Assembly: GCA_041736895.1 (NCBI GenBank) | Contig: JBGSSS010000139.1 | Coordinates: 1 to 6,866 of the forward strand | Direction: 5' to 3' | Origin: JANRLT01 sp041736895 | Lineage (GTDB): Bacteria > Planctomycetota > Planctomycetia > Pirellulales > JALHPA01 | DNA length: 6,866 nucleotides | Part shown: one piece after another, positions 6,530-6,866 of the stretch | How the letters are laid out: each line of letters begins with the position of its first letter | How positions within the stretch are numbered: position 1 is the first letter of the stretch | The notes under the pieces: model-generated | What the model was told of the DNA's origin: nothing | Database searches by the model: none | Seen by the model: only the letters and a program-made list of their open reading frames with translations | Translations under genes and position numbers: made by a program

Positions 6530-6716
6530 AAAGCCCAGGGGTTTACCCCCTGGGAGCATTTCCGGAGTATGCACGAAGCCGCGTTCTATCAAAAGACGAA
6601 AATCCCGCCTTGCTAGCAAAAAAACTCGCGTTGACGCCGCGCGGAAGGCTGTTGATAATCCGCCACCAAATTTTTGCGCCTGGGCTGCGCTCCCAGGGGG
6701 TAAACCCCTGGGCTTT
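6530..6716. repeat. 187-bp element bounded by perfect 28-bp inverted repeats, each a hairpin
   Basis: Arms 6530-6557 and 6689-6716 are exact reverse complements over 28 nt. Each arm is itself a hairpin: CCCAGGGG (6534-6541), loop TTTAC, CCCCTGGG (6547-6554). The 131 bp between them contain no supported gene. The right arm can also form a competing hairpin, CCTGGG (6679-6684) with CCCAGG (6692-6697). Its size is close to that of the 190-bp palindrome at 2852-3041. It sits between the divergent galT-like gene and the signal-peptide gene at the right edge, and is likely a non-autonomous palindromic repeat element. Confidence 0.85.
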
Positions 6717-6753
6717 GGATTTGTACTCAGCGTTTACTTTGAATTCCGCACTC

Positions 6754-6866
6754 ATGCTCATCGCCCGCCATTTATCGCGACTGCTGCTCAGCTTGCTCGT
6801 CATGCTGATCGTCGCGGCGCGCGCGGAGGCGCAGCGCATACCCGTGCCGGCAGAAACGCCGCGCGC
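6754..6866 (+). CDS. N-terminus of a secreted or exported protein (truncated by window edge)
   Basis: From the ATG at 6754 the frame is open to the window end and reads as a typical Sec signal peptide. It has a basic start (MLIARHLSR), a hydrophobic core (LLLSLLVMLIVAA), then ARAEAQ, giving cleavage after AEA or ARA. IPVPAETPR begins the mature part. Only 37 codons are visible, so the function is unknown. A non-cleaved membrane anchor is the alternative. The gene starts 37 bp after the 187-bp repeat element, and no Shine-Dalgarno is visible. Confidence 0.65.
   Translation, partial: MLIARHLSRLLLSLLVMLIVAARAEAQRIPVPAETPR

Noticed and set aside
5384..6734. Shared 10-mer TACTCAGCGT near 5384 and 6725
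   Set aside because: Matches of this length are expected by chance in a window this size, and flanking bases do not align.
6543..6839. 98-codon minus-strand frame at the right edge
   Set aside because: It runs through the inverted-repeat element and antisense to the signal-peptide start at 6754, and shows no protein-like features.

Overview
The window looks like chromosomal DNA from a GC-rich bacterium, most likely a planctomycete or a relative. That placement is inference. It rests on the style of the DnaE C-terminus, the pairing of a GH57 glucanotransferase with a GalT-like enzyme, mostly weak Shine-Dalgarno sites, and many short palindromic intergenic repeats. No marker gene here fixes the taxonomy.

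Layout: the left edge holds the 3' end of dnaE (+ strand). It is followed by a compact two-gene cassette (+): a 75-aa putative antitoxin overlapping a zeta-toxin/COG4185-type P-loop protein. The cassette has its own TATAAT box and is clearly more AT-rich than its surroundings. It ends 6 bp short of the convergent stop of a lipoprotein of the endonuclease/exonuclease/phosphatase (EEP) superfamily (- strand). Upstream of that gene lies a 190-bp nested inverted repeat made of hairpins. Next come a GH57 4-alpha-glucanotransferase/alpha-amylase (-) and a galactose-1-phosphate uridylyltransferase-like gene (-), which may form a small glucan/sugar-nucleotide unit. The 297-bp gap to the right carries a degenerate 7-bp tandem repeat and a second, 187-bp inverted-repeat element. 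At the right edge a + strand gene begins with a clear signal peptide.

How the parts relate: GH57 and the GalT-like enzyme both act on alpha-glucans and hexose phosphates in the cytoplasm, so joint use in glycogen or maltodextrin turnover is plausible. The dnaE end and the EEP lipoprotein have no visible link to them. The toxin-like pair looks like an inserted accessory cassette.

The least conventional content is the repeat DNA. Two roughly 190-bp composite palindromes share a hairpin grammar, and their stems differ by paired (compensatory) changes. A separate 29-nt sequence occurs twice in opposite orientations, once in an intergenic gap and once inside the galT-like coding region, where it is read in frame.
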